Origin: Nematopogon swammerdamellus
Taxonomy: Eukaryota > Arthropoda > Insecta > Lepidoptera > Adelidae
Assembly: GCA_946902875.1 (NCBI GenBank)
Contig: OX336340.1
Span: 9,343,566 to 9,407,565 of the forward strand
Direction of reading: 5' to 3'
DNA: 64,000 nt
Below, piece after piece: positions 33,701-48,700 of the stretch. Numbering within the stretch: the stretch's first letter is position 1; every line of letters starts with the position of its first letter. The translations under genes were made by a program, and so were the position numbers. The notes below the pieces were generated by a model. It was given only the letters and a program-made list of their open reading frames with translations, made no database searches and was not told the origin of the DNA.

Positions 33701-36700
33701 AGAACATTTTTCTTACCCTCTTGTCGATAATTTGTCATGTGGAATTAATGACTGCTCATTCATACTCTGTAGGTCTGCTTCTCCCTACTGATACTGTGAA
33801 CAGTTTCTGTAGGTCTGCTTCTCCCTACTGATACTGTAAACAGTTTCTGTAGGTCTGCTTCTTCCTACTGATACTGTAAACAGTTACTGTAGGTCTGCTT
33901 CTCCCTACTGACACTGTAAACAGTTTCTGTAGGTCTGCTTCTCGCTACTGATACTGTAAACAGTTTCTGTAGGTCTGCTTCTCCCTACTGACACTGTAAA
34001 CAGTCTCTGTAGGTCTGCTTCTCCCTACTGATACTGTAAACAGTTTCTTTAGGTCTGCTTCTCCCTACTGATACTGTAAACAGTTTCTGTAGGTCTGCTT
34101 CTCCCTGCTGACACTGTAAACAGTTTCTGTAGGTCTGCTTCTCCCTACTGATACTGTAAACAGTTTCTGTAGGTCTGCTTCTCCCTACTGATACTGTAAA
34201 CAGTTTGTTGCGGGTCTACATTATTACATATCCGTTGCTGTGTTGTTGATGTTTTCTTTATTCCAGATTCCGTGAGTGTTTTAGGGTAATTGTGCATTTT
34301 ATAATTTTTTAATTTGATGTAGATGTCAATTGTGTCTGAACGCAGGACTTCCAGTTGGAGAAGCGGCTGGACAACCAACTGATCGAGCAGTGTGCGGGGA
34401 TACTCAATGGCTCCCAGAAGCACATCGATATCAAGATGCGAATAGTGAATGAGGACCGCGCCTTCACCAGCACTCTCTCCTACCACATCGCCACGTGAGC
34501 GCTTTATATACACAAATTCTCAAAATAGATACTTTTATAGCCGCTTTGACACACCATCATTCAGTGCGGTGGTATAATTCCGAGAATCAGTAACACCTAC
34601 TGATTTTGCACATGAAATCCGAACCTAATAGTAGGTGGTGCACACCATTCACGATCATTTACTAAGCGAGGTCTTTACATCTTGGCCACGAGCCGCTTAC
34701 TTTATCTTTCAATAAATGCTCAATGTTATTATAATCTTCAGGAAGTACGGTGACCAAGGTCTGCCTGATGACACTTCAATTAACATCTCGCTGGTGGGTT
34801 CGGGCGGACAGAGCTTCTGCGCTTTCCTGGCCCGCGGTGTCACTGTCACTCTCGAAGGAGACTCCAACGACTACGTCGGTGAGTTATTGTTTGAGTGTAA
34901 TAATTGTGAAGAATGAAATGTGTTCCTTGAGTACATTCAGCAAATACACCGTGTAATATCCCGGTGCTGCACTTGGATTCTGACTATACTAAAGGGAACA
35001 GAAAACTAGAATAAGAACTAAACTAAATGTATTCATGCATAAGTAAATCAATTGGTCTTAGTTTAAAATATGGACTTGTTTAATTACCACATGCTTAAGA
35101 AGAATTTGAATTTCTTTACCATTTACCATAACACTTTATATTATTTTTAAACAAAACAGCTTTACTCACGGTTCTTCACGATCTATGTGGCTCGACGTAT
35201 CGGGCCATATTCATGGGCCATACGCTTGGCCCGAAACGTCGAGCCACATAGCTCGTGAAGAACCGTGAGTAAAGCTGTTTTGTTTAAAAATAATGTCTAA
35301 CAACCACGGTAATTTAAAAACCCAAACACTTTATATTTACTGCAATGACTAAAAAGGCATTTATCTATATACAGGAAAGGGTCTGTCTGGTGGTAAAGTG
35401 ATAATCTACCCGCCGAAGACCTCACCGTTCGAGTCCCATCTCAATGTGATTGTGGGCAATGTGTGTCTGTATGGTGCGACCACCGGACGCGCCTACTTCA
35501 GGTGAATGCTTTAGCTACTGCACTAAAAAATGCAAAAACTGCACTAAACTGTTGTTTGTGAAACACACTCTCGGAAACGGAAATCCCAAATTTTAGCTTC
35601 AAATCAGCAGCAGTATAAAATTGGATGAATATAAGTTTATATTTTTAAGCATCGCATAAACAATAATAGTCCCCCAGTCTACTAGCATTTCACCAACCTG
35701 AGCGCGGTTTCTTGTGGTGAGGTGTATTTAACACTCGGCACGCTGATTTCATAAAAAATGACATCCATATTGCTACTTATCGCTTATAATTAAGAATTTT
35801 ACTGAAACTTTATGTGGACTTCGAGCTAGTGAGTGGCTCTCTAGCTCAAAGTCCTCCGACGATTAAATTAGTACGAGTAGGACAATCGATTAGGACGAGT
35901 AAATTACTAGTGTCCATTCTTCCTCTTTGCTGCAAACTCCAAATTCTTCAATTATTTTTCTTTGAAAAAGTGAAAGTATGCGTTTTGTGTGACAGAGGTA
36001 TAGCCTCGGAGCGGTTCTGCGTGCGCAACTCGGGGTGTGTGGCGGTGGTGGAGGGGGTGGGCGACCACGGCTGCGAGTACATGACCGCGGGCACCGTCCT
36101 CATCCTCGGCCTCACCGGAAGAAACTTTGCCGCCGGCATGAGCGGTCAGTTCACCTTTTTAAAACATTTCAAGTCAGTCAGTCAGAGTTTTAGGGTCCAC
36201 TGTTGGACTTATGCCTCTCCAATATTTGTCTGGTCTTCCCAGCCTGTAGCGGTGAGGAACCACGTCTGGCAGCTGCTGGCTGTTTGGCATGGTTTTTGAT
36301 TACTTAATTACTTGATTACTTGATTACAAACATAGCTAAGAAACATCCCGATTAGACCAGCTTTCTAAAAAAAACCGCATCAAAACCGGTCCATCTGTTT
36401 GGTAGCTACGATGCCACAGACAGGCAGACCCATACACACATACACACACGGGTTAAACTTATAACACCCCTCTTTTTGCGTCGGGGGTTAAAAATAGTAT
36501 CAACCTATTAAGCCTTCTACCTGTACTGTCCAAAGTAATAGAGCTGCTACTTATGGCGACTAGCCTGCATTAAATGCAAAAGACACTATCCCAAACCATC
36601 AGTTTGGCTTTAGATCCAAACACGGAACCATTGAGCAGATGCACAGATTGGTGGAAAGAATAAATCAGTCCTTCGAAGACAAGGAGTACTTCTCGGCGGT

Positions 36701-39700
36701 GTTCCTTCACATATCAGAGGCCTTTGATTGTATTTTGCTTGATGGATTACATAAAATGGATTACGTAAAAATCATTCTAAATGTATTATTCCACATGCTC
36801 AAGTCATACCTGAGTGACCATTCGCTGGCTATCCTTGCATCACATCCTGTACCCGAACATGCCTAAATATGACAGAATAGCCTAGACGAGGTATTGAGAA
36901 GAGACCTGGTACTGAGTATGGACCTGACGAGGTATTGAGTATAAACCTGGCTCAACAAATGGAACATGTTCTGTCTGCTAGGATGTATCTCCCAACTGAC
37001 AAGTCTGTCAAAACTGCTTATCTATAAAAGCATCTTGAAGCGAGCATGTACCTAGATGGCATTCAGCAGTGGGGCACGACAGTTAAGACCAAGGTCGCCA
37101 TCATGCAGAGGTTTCAGTCAAAAATGTTGTGCACAATCTTGGATGCCATATGGTTCGTTAAAAATGACACGCTCCATCATATGAAATATAAACGTCCTAT
37201 AAGTTACATTAGTCTCAAACTGTTCGCTACATTAATATAATTAATTTAACATTTAATATTTAAGGCCGTGACAAACGCCAACGACCTTGAGCATTCGGGA
37301 ATTCTACATAATGTACCATGCGACTGCTAATTTCGCTTCGCACGTTCAAGTCACATTTAGCGTAGTTTGTCGCTATCAGCCTAAAGAGTTGATGGTTCGG
37401 GGTTCGAATCCCACTTTCGTATGTTTTTTTTTTTTGCTTTTTTATTATTTTAATTATTAAAATGATTGTGGCTTATGTAACTGATGCGTGATTCTAATTT
37501 TTTATTTTTTATTATTTTACCTAAATAACATTTTATTGTAATTTCTTCCAAATTATTTTAGTTCATGTACTTACCACTTTTTATAAACCTCTAAATAGAC
37601 TATCGATGAAAACTAAAATAAAAATAGGTAGGTAGGTAATAGGTAGATAGGCATTTAGGTATGTATGGCAAATATCATAGCAACATAGGTACCGGCCGGC
37701 GCGCGCGGCGCGCGCGGCGGCAGCATGGCACGGTGCGGTGGGGTGCGGTGCGGTGCGGTAACTCAGTAGCAGCGTGCCACTCACGCATGCAAGCAAGCAA
37801 TAACAAGCCGCTCCTCCGCGCCGCGCCGCCGCTCCTCCGCGCCGCGCCGCGCCGCCGCGTCGTCACCGCTCCGCGCCACCACAGTGCCGCCGCCGCCGCC
37901 GCCCCCGCTCCGCAGCGCGCCGCTGTTGCTAGGCTACTTTTATTTAGGCACGGTTCTATAGTCCTTGCATCTCAAGCGCAGACAGCGTTATACCACCCGT
38001 GACACTAGTCACATTTTCTATGAAGCGGCCGAAAATGTGTACCTACTGCTCACGTACGCGGGCGCCTTTGCGTGTATTGGTGCGACCTCGATAACTTGGG
38101 TACAGGGTTGGCACTCTTTATGAGAAGTTTGTAGTGGACAATATTATAAATTATATTTGATGTAATTTAAAAGGAAACATTTTTAATTATGACTATCTAT
38201 GTATATGTACCTCTTAACATTATTGGAGGGCAAGAAAAAAAGAAAAACATCAACTTATATGCACATGTTTTATTTTTACTCGCTAACTAAACGACAATTT
38301 TGCAGTGAAAGTTTCACTAAATTTTGAAAACTTTGCAATAGGTATTCCATTTTTATTATTTTTAAGCCGAATCGTATGTGAAGCTAAAGTGAAATTTTCA
38401 ATGTATACTTGCCGCCATTTTGAACTTTTTAGTTACTGGACCGATTGCTTTCAAAATTGATATCTGGGTGTCTGTGTAGGCTCTGAATACGAATCTGTAA
38501 TCAAAATTAAAAAAAAGTGGCCGCCATTTTGAACTTTTTAGTTACTGGACCGATTGCTTTCAAAATTGATATCTGGGTGTCTGTGTAGGCTCTGAATACG
38601 AATCTGTAATCAAAATAAAAAAAAGTGGCCGCCATTTTGAACTTTTCAGTTACTGGACCGATTGCTTTCAAAATTGATATCTGGGTGTCTGTGTAGGCTC
38701 TGAATACGAATCTGTAATCAAAATAAAAAAAAAGTGGCCGCCATTTTGAACTTTTCAGTTACTGGACCGATTGCTTTCAAAATTGATATCTGGGTGGCTG
38801 TGTAGGCTCTGAATACGAATCTGTAATCAAAATAAAAAAAAGTGGCCGCCATTTTGAACTTTTTAGTTACTGGACCGATTGCTTTCAAAATTGATATCTG
38901 GGTGTCTGTGTAGGCTCTGAATACGAATCTGTAATCAAAATAAAAAAAGTGGCCGCCATTTTAAACTTTTCAGTTACTGGACCGATTGCTTTCAAAATCG
39001 ATATCTGGGTGTCTGTGTGGGCTCGGAATACGAATCTGTAGTCAAAATTAAAAAAAAGTGGCCGCCATTTTGAACTTTTTAGTTACTGGACCGATTGATT
39101 TCAAAATTGATATCTGGGTGTCTGTGTAGGCTCTGAATACGAATCTGTAGTCAAAATTTAAAAAAAGTGGCCGCCATTTTGAACTTTTCAGTTACTGGAC
39201 CAATTGCTTTCAAAATCGATGTCTGGGTGTCTGTGTGTGCTCTGAATACGAATCTGTAGTCAAAATTAAGTGGCCGCCATTTTAAACTTTTTAGTTACTG
39301 GACCGATTGCTTTCAAAATAGATATCTGCGTGTCTGTGTGGGCTCTAAATATGAATCTGTAGTCAAAACTAAAAAGTGCAAGATGGCGGCAACTATTTTT
39401 AAATTTTGAAAACGGATTCGTATTCAGAGCCCATACAGATACCCAGATATCAATTTTGAAAGCAATCGGTCCAGTAACTAAAAAGTTCAAAATGGCGGCC
39501 ACTTTTTTTTAATGTTCACTACAGATTCGTATTCAGAGCCCACGCAGACACCCAGATATCGATTTTGAAAGCAATCGGTCCAGTAACTAAAAAGTTCAAA
39601 ATGGAGGCCGTTTTTTTTTTATTTTGACTACGGATTCGTATTCAGAGCCCACACAGACACCCAGATATTGATTTTGAAAGCAATCGGTCGAATAACTAAA

Positions 39701-42700
39701 AAGGTCAAAATGGCGGCAACTTTTTTTAAATATTCACTACATATTTGTATTCAGAGTCCACACAAACACCCAGATATCGATTTTGAAATCAATCGGTCCA
39801 GTAATTAAAAAGTTCAAAATGGCGGCAACTTTTTTTAAATGTTCACTACAGATTCGTATTCAGAGCCCACACAGACACCCAGATATCGATTTTGAAAGCA
39901 ATCGGTCCAGTAACTAAAAAGTTCAAAATGGCAGCCGCTTTTTTTAAATTTTGACAACGGATTCGTATTCAGAGTCCACACAGACACCCAGATATCGACT
40001 TTGAAAGCAATCGGTCCAGTAACTAAAAAGTTCAAAATGGCGGCCACTTTTTTTAAATTTTGACAACGGATTCGTATTCAGAGTCCACACAGACACCCAG
40101 ATATCGACTTTGAAAGCAATCGGTCCAGTAACTAAAAAGTTCAAAATGGCGGCCACTTTTTTTAAATTTTGACAACGGATTCGTATTCAGAGCCCACACA
40201 GACACCCAGATATTGATTTTGAAAGCAATCGGTCGAATAACTAAAAAGGTCAAAATGGCGGCAACTTTTTTTAAATATTCACTACATATTTGTATTCAGA
40301 GTCCACACAAACACCCAGATATCGATTTTGAAATCAATCGGTCCAGTAATTAAAAAGTTCAAAATGGCGGCAACTTTTTTTAAATGTTCACTACAGATTC
40401 GTATTCAGAGCCCACACAGACACCCAGATATCGATTTTGAAAGCAATCGGTCCAGTAACTAAGAAGTTCAAAATGGCAGCCGCTTTTTTTAAATTTTGAC
40501 AACGGATTCGTATTCAGAGTCCACACAGACACCCAGATATCGACTTTGAAAGCAATCGGTCCAGTAACTAAAAAGTTCAAAATGGCGGCCACTTTTTTAA
40601 ATTTTGACAACGGATTCGTATTCAGAGTCCACACAGACACCCAGATATCGACTTTGAAAGCAATCGGTCCAGTAACTAAAAAGTTCAAAATGGCGGCCAC
40701 TTTTTTTAAATTTTGACAACGGATTCGTATTCAGAGTCCACACAGACACCCAGATATCGACTTTGAAAGCAATCGGTCCAGTAACTAAAAAGTTCAAAAT
40801 GGCGGCCACTTTTTTAAATTTTGACAACGGATTCGTATTCAGAGTCCACACAGACACCCAGATATCGACTTTGAAAGCAATCGGTCCAGTAACTAAAAAG
40901 TTCAAAATGGCGGCCACTTTTTTTAAATTTTGACAACGGATTCGTATTCAGAGTCCACACAGACACCCAGATATCGACTTTGAAAGCAATCGGTCCAGTA
41001 ACTAAAAAGTTCAAAATGGCGGCCACTTTTTTAAATTTTGACAACGGATTCGTATTCAGAGTCCACACAGACACCCAGATATCGACTTTGAAAGCAATCG
41101 GTCCAGTAACTGAAAAGTTCAAAATGGCGGCCACTTTTTTTAAATTTTGACAACGGATTCGTATTCAGAGCCCACACAGACACCCAGATATCGACTTTGA
41201 AAGCAATCGGTCCAGTAACTAAAAAGTTCAAAATGGCGGCCACTTTTTTTAAATTTTGACAACGGATTCGTATTCAGAGCCCACACAGACACCCAGATAT
41301 CGACTTTGAAAGCAATCGGTCCAGTAACTAAAAAGTTCAAAATGGCGGCCACTTTTTTTAAATTTTGACAACGGATTCGTATTCAGAGTCCACACAGACA
41401 CCCAGATATCGACTTTGAAAGCAATCGGTCCAGTAACTAAAAAGTTCAAAATGGCGGCCACTTTTTTTAAATTTTGACAACGGATTCGTATTCAGAGTCC
41501 ACACAGACACCCAGATATCGACTTTGAAAGCAATCGGTCCAGTAACTAAAAAGTTCAAAATGGCGGCCACTTTTTTAAATTTTGACAACGGATTCGTATT
41601 CAGAGTCCACACAGACACCCAGATATCGACTTTGAAAGCAATCGGTCCAGTAACTAAAAAGTTCAAAATGGCGGCCACTTTTTTTAAATTTTGACAACGG
41701 ATTCGTATTCAGAGTCCACACAGACACCCAGATATCGACTTTGAAAGCAATCGGTCCAGTAACTAAAAAGTTCAAAATGGCGGCCACTTTTTTAAATTTT
41801 GACAACGGATTCGTATTCAGAGTCCACACAGACACCCAGATATCGACTTTGAAAGCAATCGGTCCAGTAACTAAAAAGTTCAAAATGGCGGCCACTTTTT
41901 TTAAATTTTGACAACGGATTCGTATTCAGAGCCCACACACACCCAGATATCGACTTTGAAAGCAATCGGTCCAGTAACTAAAAAGTTCAAAATGGCGGCC
42001 ACTTTTTTTAAATTTTGACAACGGATTCGTATTCAGAGCCCACACAGACACCCAGATATCGACTTTGAAAGCAATCGGTCCAGTAACTAAAAAGTTCAAA
42101 ATGGCGGCCACTTTTTTTAAATTTTGACAACGGATTCGTATTCAGAGTCCACACAGACACCCAGATATCGACTTTGAAAGCAATCGGTCCAGTAACTAAA
42201 AAGTTCAAAATGGCGGCCACTTTTTTTAAATTTTGACAACGGATTCGTATTCAGAGTCCACACAGACACCCAGATATCGACTTTGAAAGCAATCGGTCCA
42301 GTAACTAAAAAGTTCAAAATGGCGGCCACTTTTTTAAATTTTGACAACGGATTCGTATTCAGAGTCCACACAGACACCCAGATATCGACTTTGAAAGCAA
42401 TCGGTCCAGTAACTAAAAAGTTCAAAATGGCGGCCACTTTTTTTAAATTTTGACAACGGATTCGTATTCAGAGTCCACACAGACACCCAGATATCGACTT
42501 TGAAAGCAATCGGTCCAGTAACTAAAAAGTTCAAAATGGCGGCCACTTTTTTAAATTTTGACAACGGATTCGTATTCAGAGTCCACACAGACACCCAGAT
42601 ATCGACTTTGAAAGCAATCGGTCCAGTAACTAAAAAGTTCAAAATGGCGGCCACTTTTTTTAAATTTTGACAACGGATTCGTATTCAGAGCCCACACAGA

Positions 42701-45700
42701 CACCCAGATATCGACTTTGAAAGCAATCGGTCCAGTAACTAAAAAGTTCAAAATGGCGGCCACTTTTTTTAAATTTTGACAACGGATTCGTATTCAGAGC
42801 CCACACAGACACCCAGATATCGACTTTGAAAGCAATCGGTCCAGTAACTAAAAAGTTCAAAATGGCGGCCACTTTTTTTAAATTTTGACAACGGATTCGT
42901 ATTCAGAGTCCACACAGACACCCAGATATCGACTTTGAAAGCAATCGGTCCAGTAACTAAAAAGTTCAAAATGGCGGCCACTTTTTTAAATTTTGACAAC
43001 GGATTCGTATTCAGAGTCCACACAGACACCCAGATATCGACTTTGAAAGCAATCGGTCCAGTAACTAAAAAGTTCAAAATGGCGGCCACTTTTTTTAAAT
43101 TTTGACAACGGATTCGTATTCAGAGTCCACACAGACACCCAGATATCGACTTTGAAAGCAATCGGTCCAGTAACTAAAAAGTTCAAAATGGCGGCCACTT
43201 TTTTAAATTTTGACAACGGATTCGTATTCAGAGTCCACACAGACACCCAGATATCGACTTTGAAAGCAATCGGTCCAGTAACTAAAAAGTTCAAAATGGC
43301 GGCCACTTTTTTTAAATTTTGACAACGGATTCGTATTCAGAGTCCACACAGACACCCAGATATCGACTTTGAAAGCAATCGGTCCAGTAACTAAAAAGTT
43401 CAAAATGGCGGCCACTTTTTTAAATTTTGACAACGGATTCGTATTCAGAGCCCACACAGACACCCAGATATCGACTTTGAAAGCAATCGGTCCAGTAACT
43501 AAAAAGTTCAAAATGGCAGCCGCTTTTTTTAAATTTTGACAACGGATTCGTATTCAGAGCCCACACAGACACCCAGATATCGACTTTGAAAGCAATCGGT
43601 CCAGTAACTAAAAAGTTCAAAATGGCAGCCGCTTTTTTTAAATTTTGACAACGGATTCGTATTCAGAGCCCACACAGACACCCAGATATCGACTTTGAAA
43701 GCAATCGGTCCAGTAACTAAAAAGTTCAAAATGGCGGCCACTTTTTTTAAATTTTGACAACGGATTCGTATTCAGAGCCCACACAGACACCCAGATATCG
43801 ACTTTGAAAGCAATCGGTCCAGTAACTAAAAAGTTCAAAATGGCGGCCACTTTTTTTAAATGTTCATATGATTAAGATTCGCTCCGGTGAAGGAAAACAC
43901 CGTGAGGAAACCTGTGCACAGCAGTACATATAAAATTGTTGTGGACACCGCTTCCAATCCAGCTTGTCACGTGGAAATGTATAACAATTCCCTTCCATGT
44001 TCATGGGAAAGGCTTGCGCTCAGTAGTAGGACATTAAAATTGACTCAAGAAGAAGAATAAGAAACCAAATTGATATCTGATTTGTGTAACATAAATTTCA
44101 TTATTTCACATAAGAATGAAAATTTCACAGTAATTTTGCAGAAAGTGCAAAATTTCACTGCAAAATTTCAAGTGAAATTTTTGTGCAAAATTGCGCCTTG
44201 CATCTCTAAGTAAGTGCGAACAAGGAGGTTTGAAGTCCACCGCGCGCGCGGGCGCGGCCGGCCCGATCGTTGTTCTGTGCTGTGAGTGCGAAAGAACCGC
44301 GCGCGTACGTGTAAGTAGCTACTACTCCCTCTCGAAGGTGCGCTCGCTCTCCTCTCGACAGTCGGTGCCAGCCTGACTAGCCGTCCGCCAGAAGTCGACC
44401 AGACAGCGCTCGCGGGCTGCGGGGCGCGGGGGGAAGCAAACTCGCTTCGAGGCGGAGCGTCGCTTCTATACGCCAGTATTATATATAAGTATTCTATGGT
44501 TATACCACAGTACCTATTAGTTATTCTGTGGTTATACCAACGAAAGCCATGCATATAACGCCCCGTCAAGTTACGTACCGGAGCGTATAGTGATAGATAC
44601 CACAGAAGAGAGATATTACTGATACGGTCGTACTGTATACTGGTACGGAAAATGACACGGTGGCAACATCACCTACAATACAACATCCGAGATGTCAGCT
44701 CGTAACAACTGGTGAAGTAGGTGCTATGTCAGTGCTTTTCTTCGGTCGTACCGGCTTCACTGAACTGGACGGAAAAAAAGAAGGGAGTCATATCCCGAAA
44801 TAGTTTGTATTTTCCGTCCAGTTTAGTGTAGCCGGCACGACCAAAGGGAAGCACTGACATGGCACCTAAGTTCACCCGGTGTTATGGGCTGACATCACGG
44901 ATGTTATAGGTGATATAGCAAACTGTGTCAGTTTACATAAAAAAATCCCTCAGTCGCCTTTTACGACATGCACGGGGAGAGATGCAGTGGGGCTATTATT
45001 TTAAATTACCATCCCACACGGTACAAATATACCTAACCACCTATCTTTTTTCCATTCGATCCAAACACAGAAGACAGAAATGACGACCGACACGCGGGCG
45101 CAGCAGGGCAGGAGCGAGCAAGCGAGCCCGGAACTAAAATTGTATCTAGTATTGAAGTGCCTGCTAAATTGACGAAGGCAAAAATTTTACCCTTCCGACT
45201 GAAGAATTACGTCAATAATTTCATGTAGGCGTTTTTTGTTTTTTATTTTTATCTCCTTTCGTGGATAAAATAATAAAAAAAATTGAATAGAGTTTTCTCA
45301 GAGCTTTGTGACCTTTGAATCGGTGGTATTGTAAAATTGTAATAATACACACATACTCAGATTTTCAAAAATTCATGCTTTTTTTATATATTTTTAATTT
45401 TATGTTTATTACTTACTTTTACTCATTATTAAAAAAACCAGCAATGCACTTTGTTGGTAAGGAACCAAAATATAGGTTGGTATTTTTTTAATTTTCTGAA
45501 TGTGTGTCAATTGGTCAGTTTTGGACCTTCTTTGTCGCACTTTTTGCATGTTTTGCGTATTTGGCGTTTGTCACCGCCTTAAACAGAACATTTAGATATC
45601 CCAAAAAAGCTACAGGGAAATGAAATAAAGGAGGTTTAAAAAAAATTTTAAATCTACCGACTACATCCCAAGAAAGTGATCTTTCTGAACGTTTTCTCAA

Positions 45701-48700
45701 CAAATCTAAAAAATACATAATACTGACAGACCTTGTACAACTTTTGTATGGTTTTTTTTTTCAGGTGGAATTGCTTATGTATTTGATGTTGATGGATCCT
45801 TCAAAGGAAAATGCAACCAAGAAATGGTAGAATTACTTCCGCTGGAGTTGCAGGAAGATTTGGATATTGTGCAAAAATTGCTAGAAGAATTTTTCGAATA
45901 CACTGGGTAAGTTCTATTACTCACTGAATAGAAATACTGTATTGCTCGAAAAATATTATATAGAAATAATCAGAATGTAACATTTACATGAGGTGCAATG
46001 GTGGACTTTAACCCTTGCAGAGATTTCTTTCAGTCCTTTGGATGTTTGAGAGTTGATTAATATAGTGAAATGTATTGTAACTAGTCTTCTAATAATATAA
46101 TCAATGTTATCAGCTCCATCATTGCTAAAGACATGCTCAAGACGTGGCCGGCACCCGCCTCGCAGTTCATCAAGGTCTTCCCGCACGAGTATCAGCGAGC
46201 GCTCAAGCAAATGGCTCTCGATGCCGTCGTCCAAGTGGAGAATGAGGCCAACGGAAAGGAGGAGATAGATATCACAGACATTGAGGAAGCTGTTCGGGAC
46301 GTGGAGCTGGATAAGAAGAAACTGGAGAAGATTCTGGATAAAACCAGGTGGGTTGTTGTTGCTTTGGTTTGGTGTTGGCTCTGGGCATTCGTGCAAAACC
46401 CCGGGATCTCCAGCTACCTCAGCCAGCCGTCTGGGGCTGGCTGGGGTAGCCCCAGCCAAATCGACTGAGGCGTCTGCAGACCTCCAACCAGCTCTCTGCT
46501 ACCACGTATTACACAGATTATACTTATTATTATTAAATAATTAATCTTAAATAAGAAGAAATGATTATTGCATTTAGTTTCAACTTAAAAAATTAATGTA
46601 TTACATTGAAAGTACAGTCTATGATACAGTAAATGGTTTTTCTTAGTTTTACATATTTCAACATAATAGGAGGCAAACTGGAACAAACGCAAACCAAAAA
46701 AGATATCCAAGCATTCAATAACAGGCTAGACAAATTTATGAGCATAAAATAACAGCAAAAAAATGAGCCACTAAACATAGGTACGAAGACATCAGCTTTG
46801 GCGGGTCGTTCATCACAATGATGTAATAATAATTGTTGCAGAGGCTTCATAAAGTATCCGCGCGAGACGAACATGTATCGTCCGGCGGAGAAGCGGCTGC
46901 GCGACTGGGAGGAGATCTACGACGCGGGTCACGTGAGGCGGGGGCTGCGCGTGCAGGCGGCGCGCTGCATGGAGTGCGGCGTGCCCTTCTGCCAGTCCTC
47001 GCACGGCTGCCCCCTCGGCAACATCATCCCCAAGTGGAACGACCTCATCTTCCAGGGCAACTGGCGTGAGGCGCTCAAGCAGCTGTTGCAGACTAACAAC
47101 TTCCCAGGTCTGTTTCATTTCTGTGCGGTGGCTCCTGTAGTATTGTTTAATAGCCGAGAACAATTATATTTACATACACATACCACATGCTGTATCCCAA
47201 CAATCGAGGTAAGCTATATTATAGTTGTTGTTGTAGTTTGTGGCGCCACCTAGCCACAACTGAATAAAAAATCGATATTCGCCTGCAAGCTTGTTGACAA
47301 CAAAGACAACAGAAAAATCACACTGAGATCAGTCAGATCAGATCAGAGAAGAACAGTCGAAAATACGAATCACACCCTCCAATTAACAAATATGCCTCGC
47401 AAATAAGCTCGCTTGGCAGAACAATTGGAAAACGCCCACAACATCAGCTTGCGTAGCACTAGTGGAGCCAGAGGTTAGGACATTGCATCATATTTATTCC
47501 TCATAGTAAATAAGAGGAATTGATTTCAATAAATTGAAGGGCAAGTGGTAGTACAAATCTGGTGTTGCTGTAGTTGCAGGGTCGACGCTAGCAAGTGATC
47601 TCACAAAGTTGTCTTTTTGCAAGCTTTAAATTTACCTCAGCTAGCTCATATTCTCTGTAGATGTAACTAAGTGAGCGAAATGAGGATCAGTAAAGTAACA
47701 GCAAATTTAATAGAAGTTATATCCACGTTCTTTATGGCATAAGAATGGCATATCTTTTTGAATTATCAAAATCGGACCATTAGTTACGGAGATATTATCA
47801 ATAAACTTATGCCGTTTCTGCCGCTAAAACTCAGTGCGCCGCGGCTACGCGTGACGTCACTCTATCTCAGACCCGCGCGCTCGCGCTAGCCTGCCAACGC
47901 GCACTCATTCGTCGAGGGCTGTATCTCTTGAACCGTAACAGGTAGCCTGTTGAAATTTTCACAGAATATGTGTTATTATGGCCGATATAACAACAAATAA
48001 TAAAAATAAGAAAAGTAAAATATTCACGGGGGTTCCCATAGAAGAAACCAAGCGAGTTCGACTCGCACATGGCCGGTAAATAGTATACATTTTGCATTGT
48101 GCCGAAATGTACAAATACGTCTTATCAAAACGCCAGAGAAACTGATGTACCGTGTGGGGCCGGTACTTTAAAAGAATAGCCCCACTGCATCTCTCCCCGT
48201 GTATGTCGTAAAAGGCGACTAAGGGATATGGCTCCCTTCTTATATTACTAGGTGGTAGGGTTTAACCCGCCCGGGTTTGTACTCATTTGGTGGGTTTGGA
48301 TGAGTGTGCCATACTTCCACCAATACACTTGGTGACAAGGGGCTGATGATGGAGACTGGAGGTGGACAGTGGAACTCTTCAACCGTTACTAGTAACCCCC
48401 TCGAGTTTGGGTTCATTTGGTTGGTTCGGACGAGTGCTCCATACTTCCACCAATACACTTGGTGACGAGGGTCTGATGATGGAGACAGGAGGTGGACAGT
48501 GGAACTATTCGACCGTTACTAATAACCCCCTCGAGTTTGGGCTCATTTGGTTGGTTAGGACGAGTGCTCTATACTTCCACCAATACACTTGGTGACGAGG
48601 GTCTGATGATGGAGTCAGGACGTGGACAGTGGGACTCTTCAACCGTTACTAGTAACTCCCTCGAGTTTGGGCTCATTTGGATGGTTGGGACGAGTGTCCC

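Noticed and set aside
33769..34208. CRISPR-like direct repeat array
   Set aside because: Eukaryotic intron; units are contiguous with no unique spacers. It is a minisatellite.
39266..43850. Series of minus-strand open frames repeating [20 protein letters not shown]
   Set aside because: They follow the 109-bp satellite period, rotate through frames because 109 is not a multiple of three, and have no independent start or promoter signal. Repeat artefact, not a repeat protein.
44168..44569. 133-codon minus-strand frame in CpG-rich DNA
   Set aside because: Composition-driven absence of stops; no domain, no splice support.
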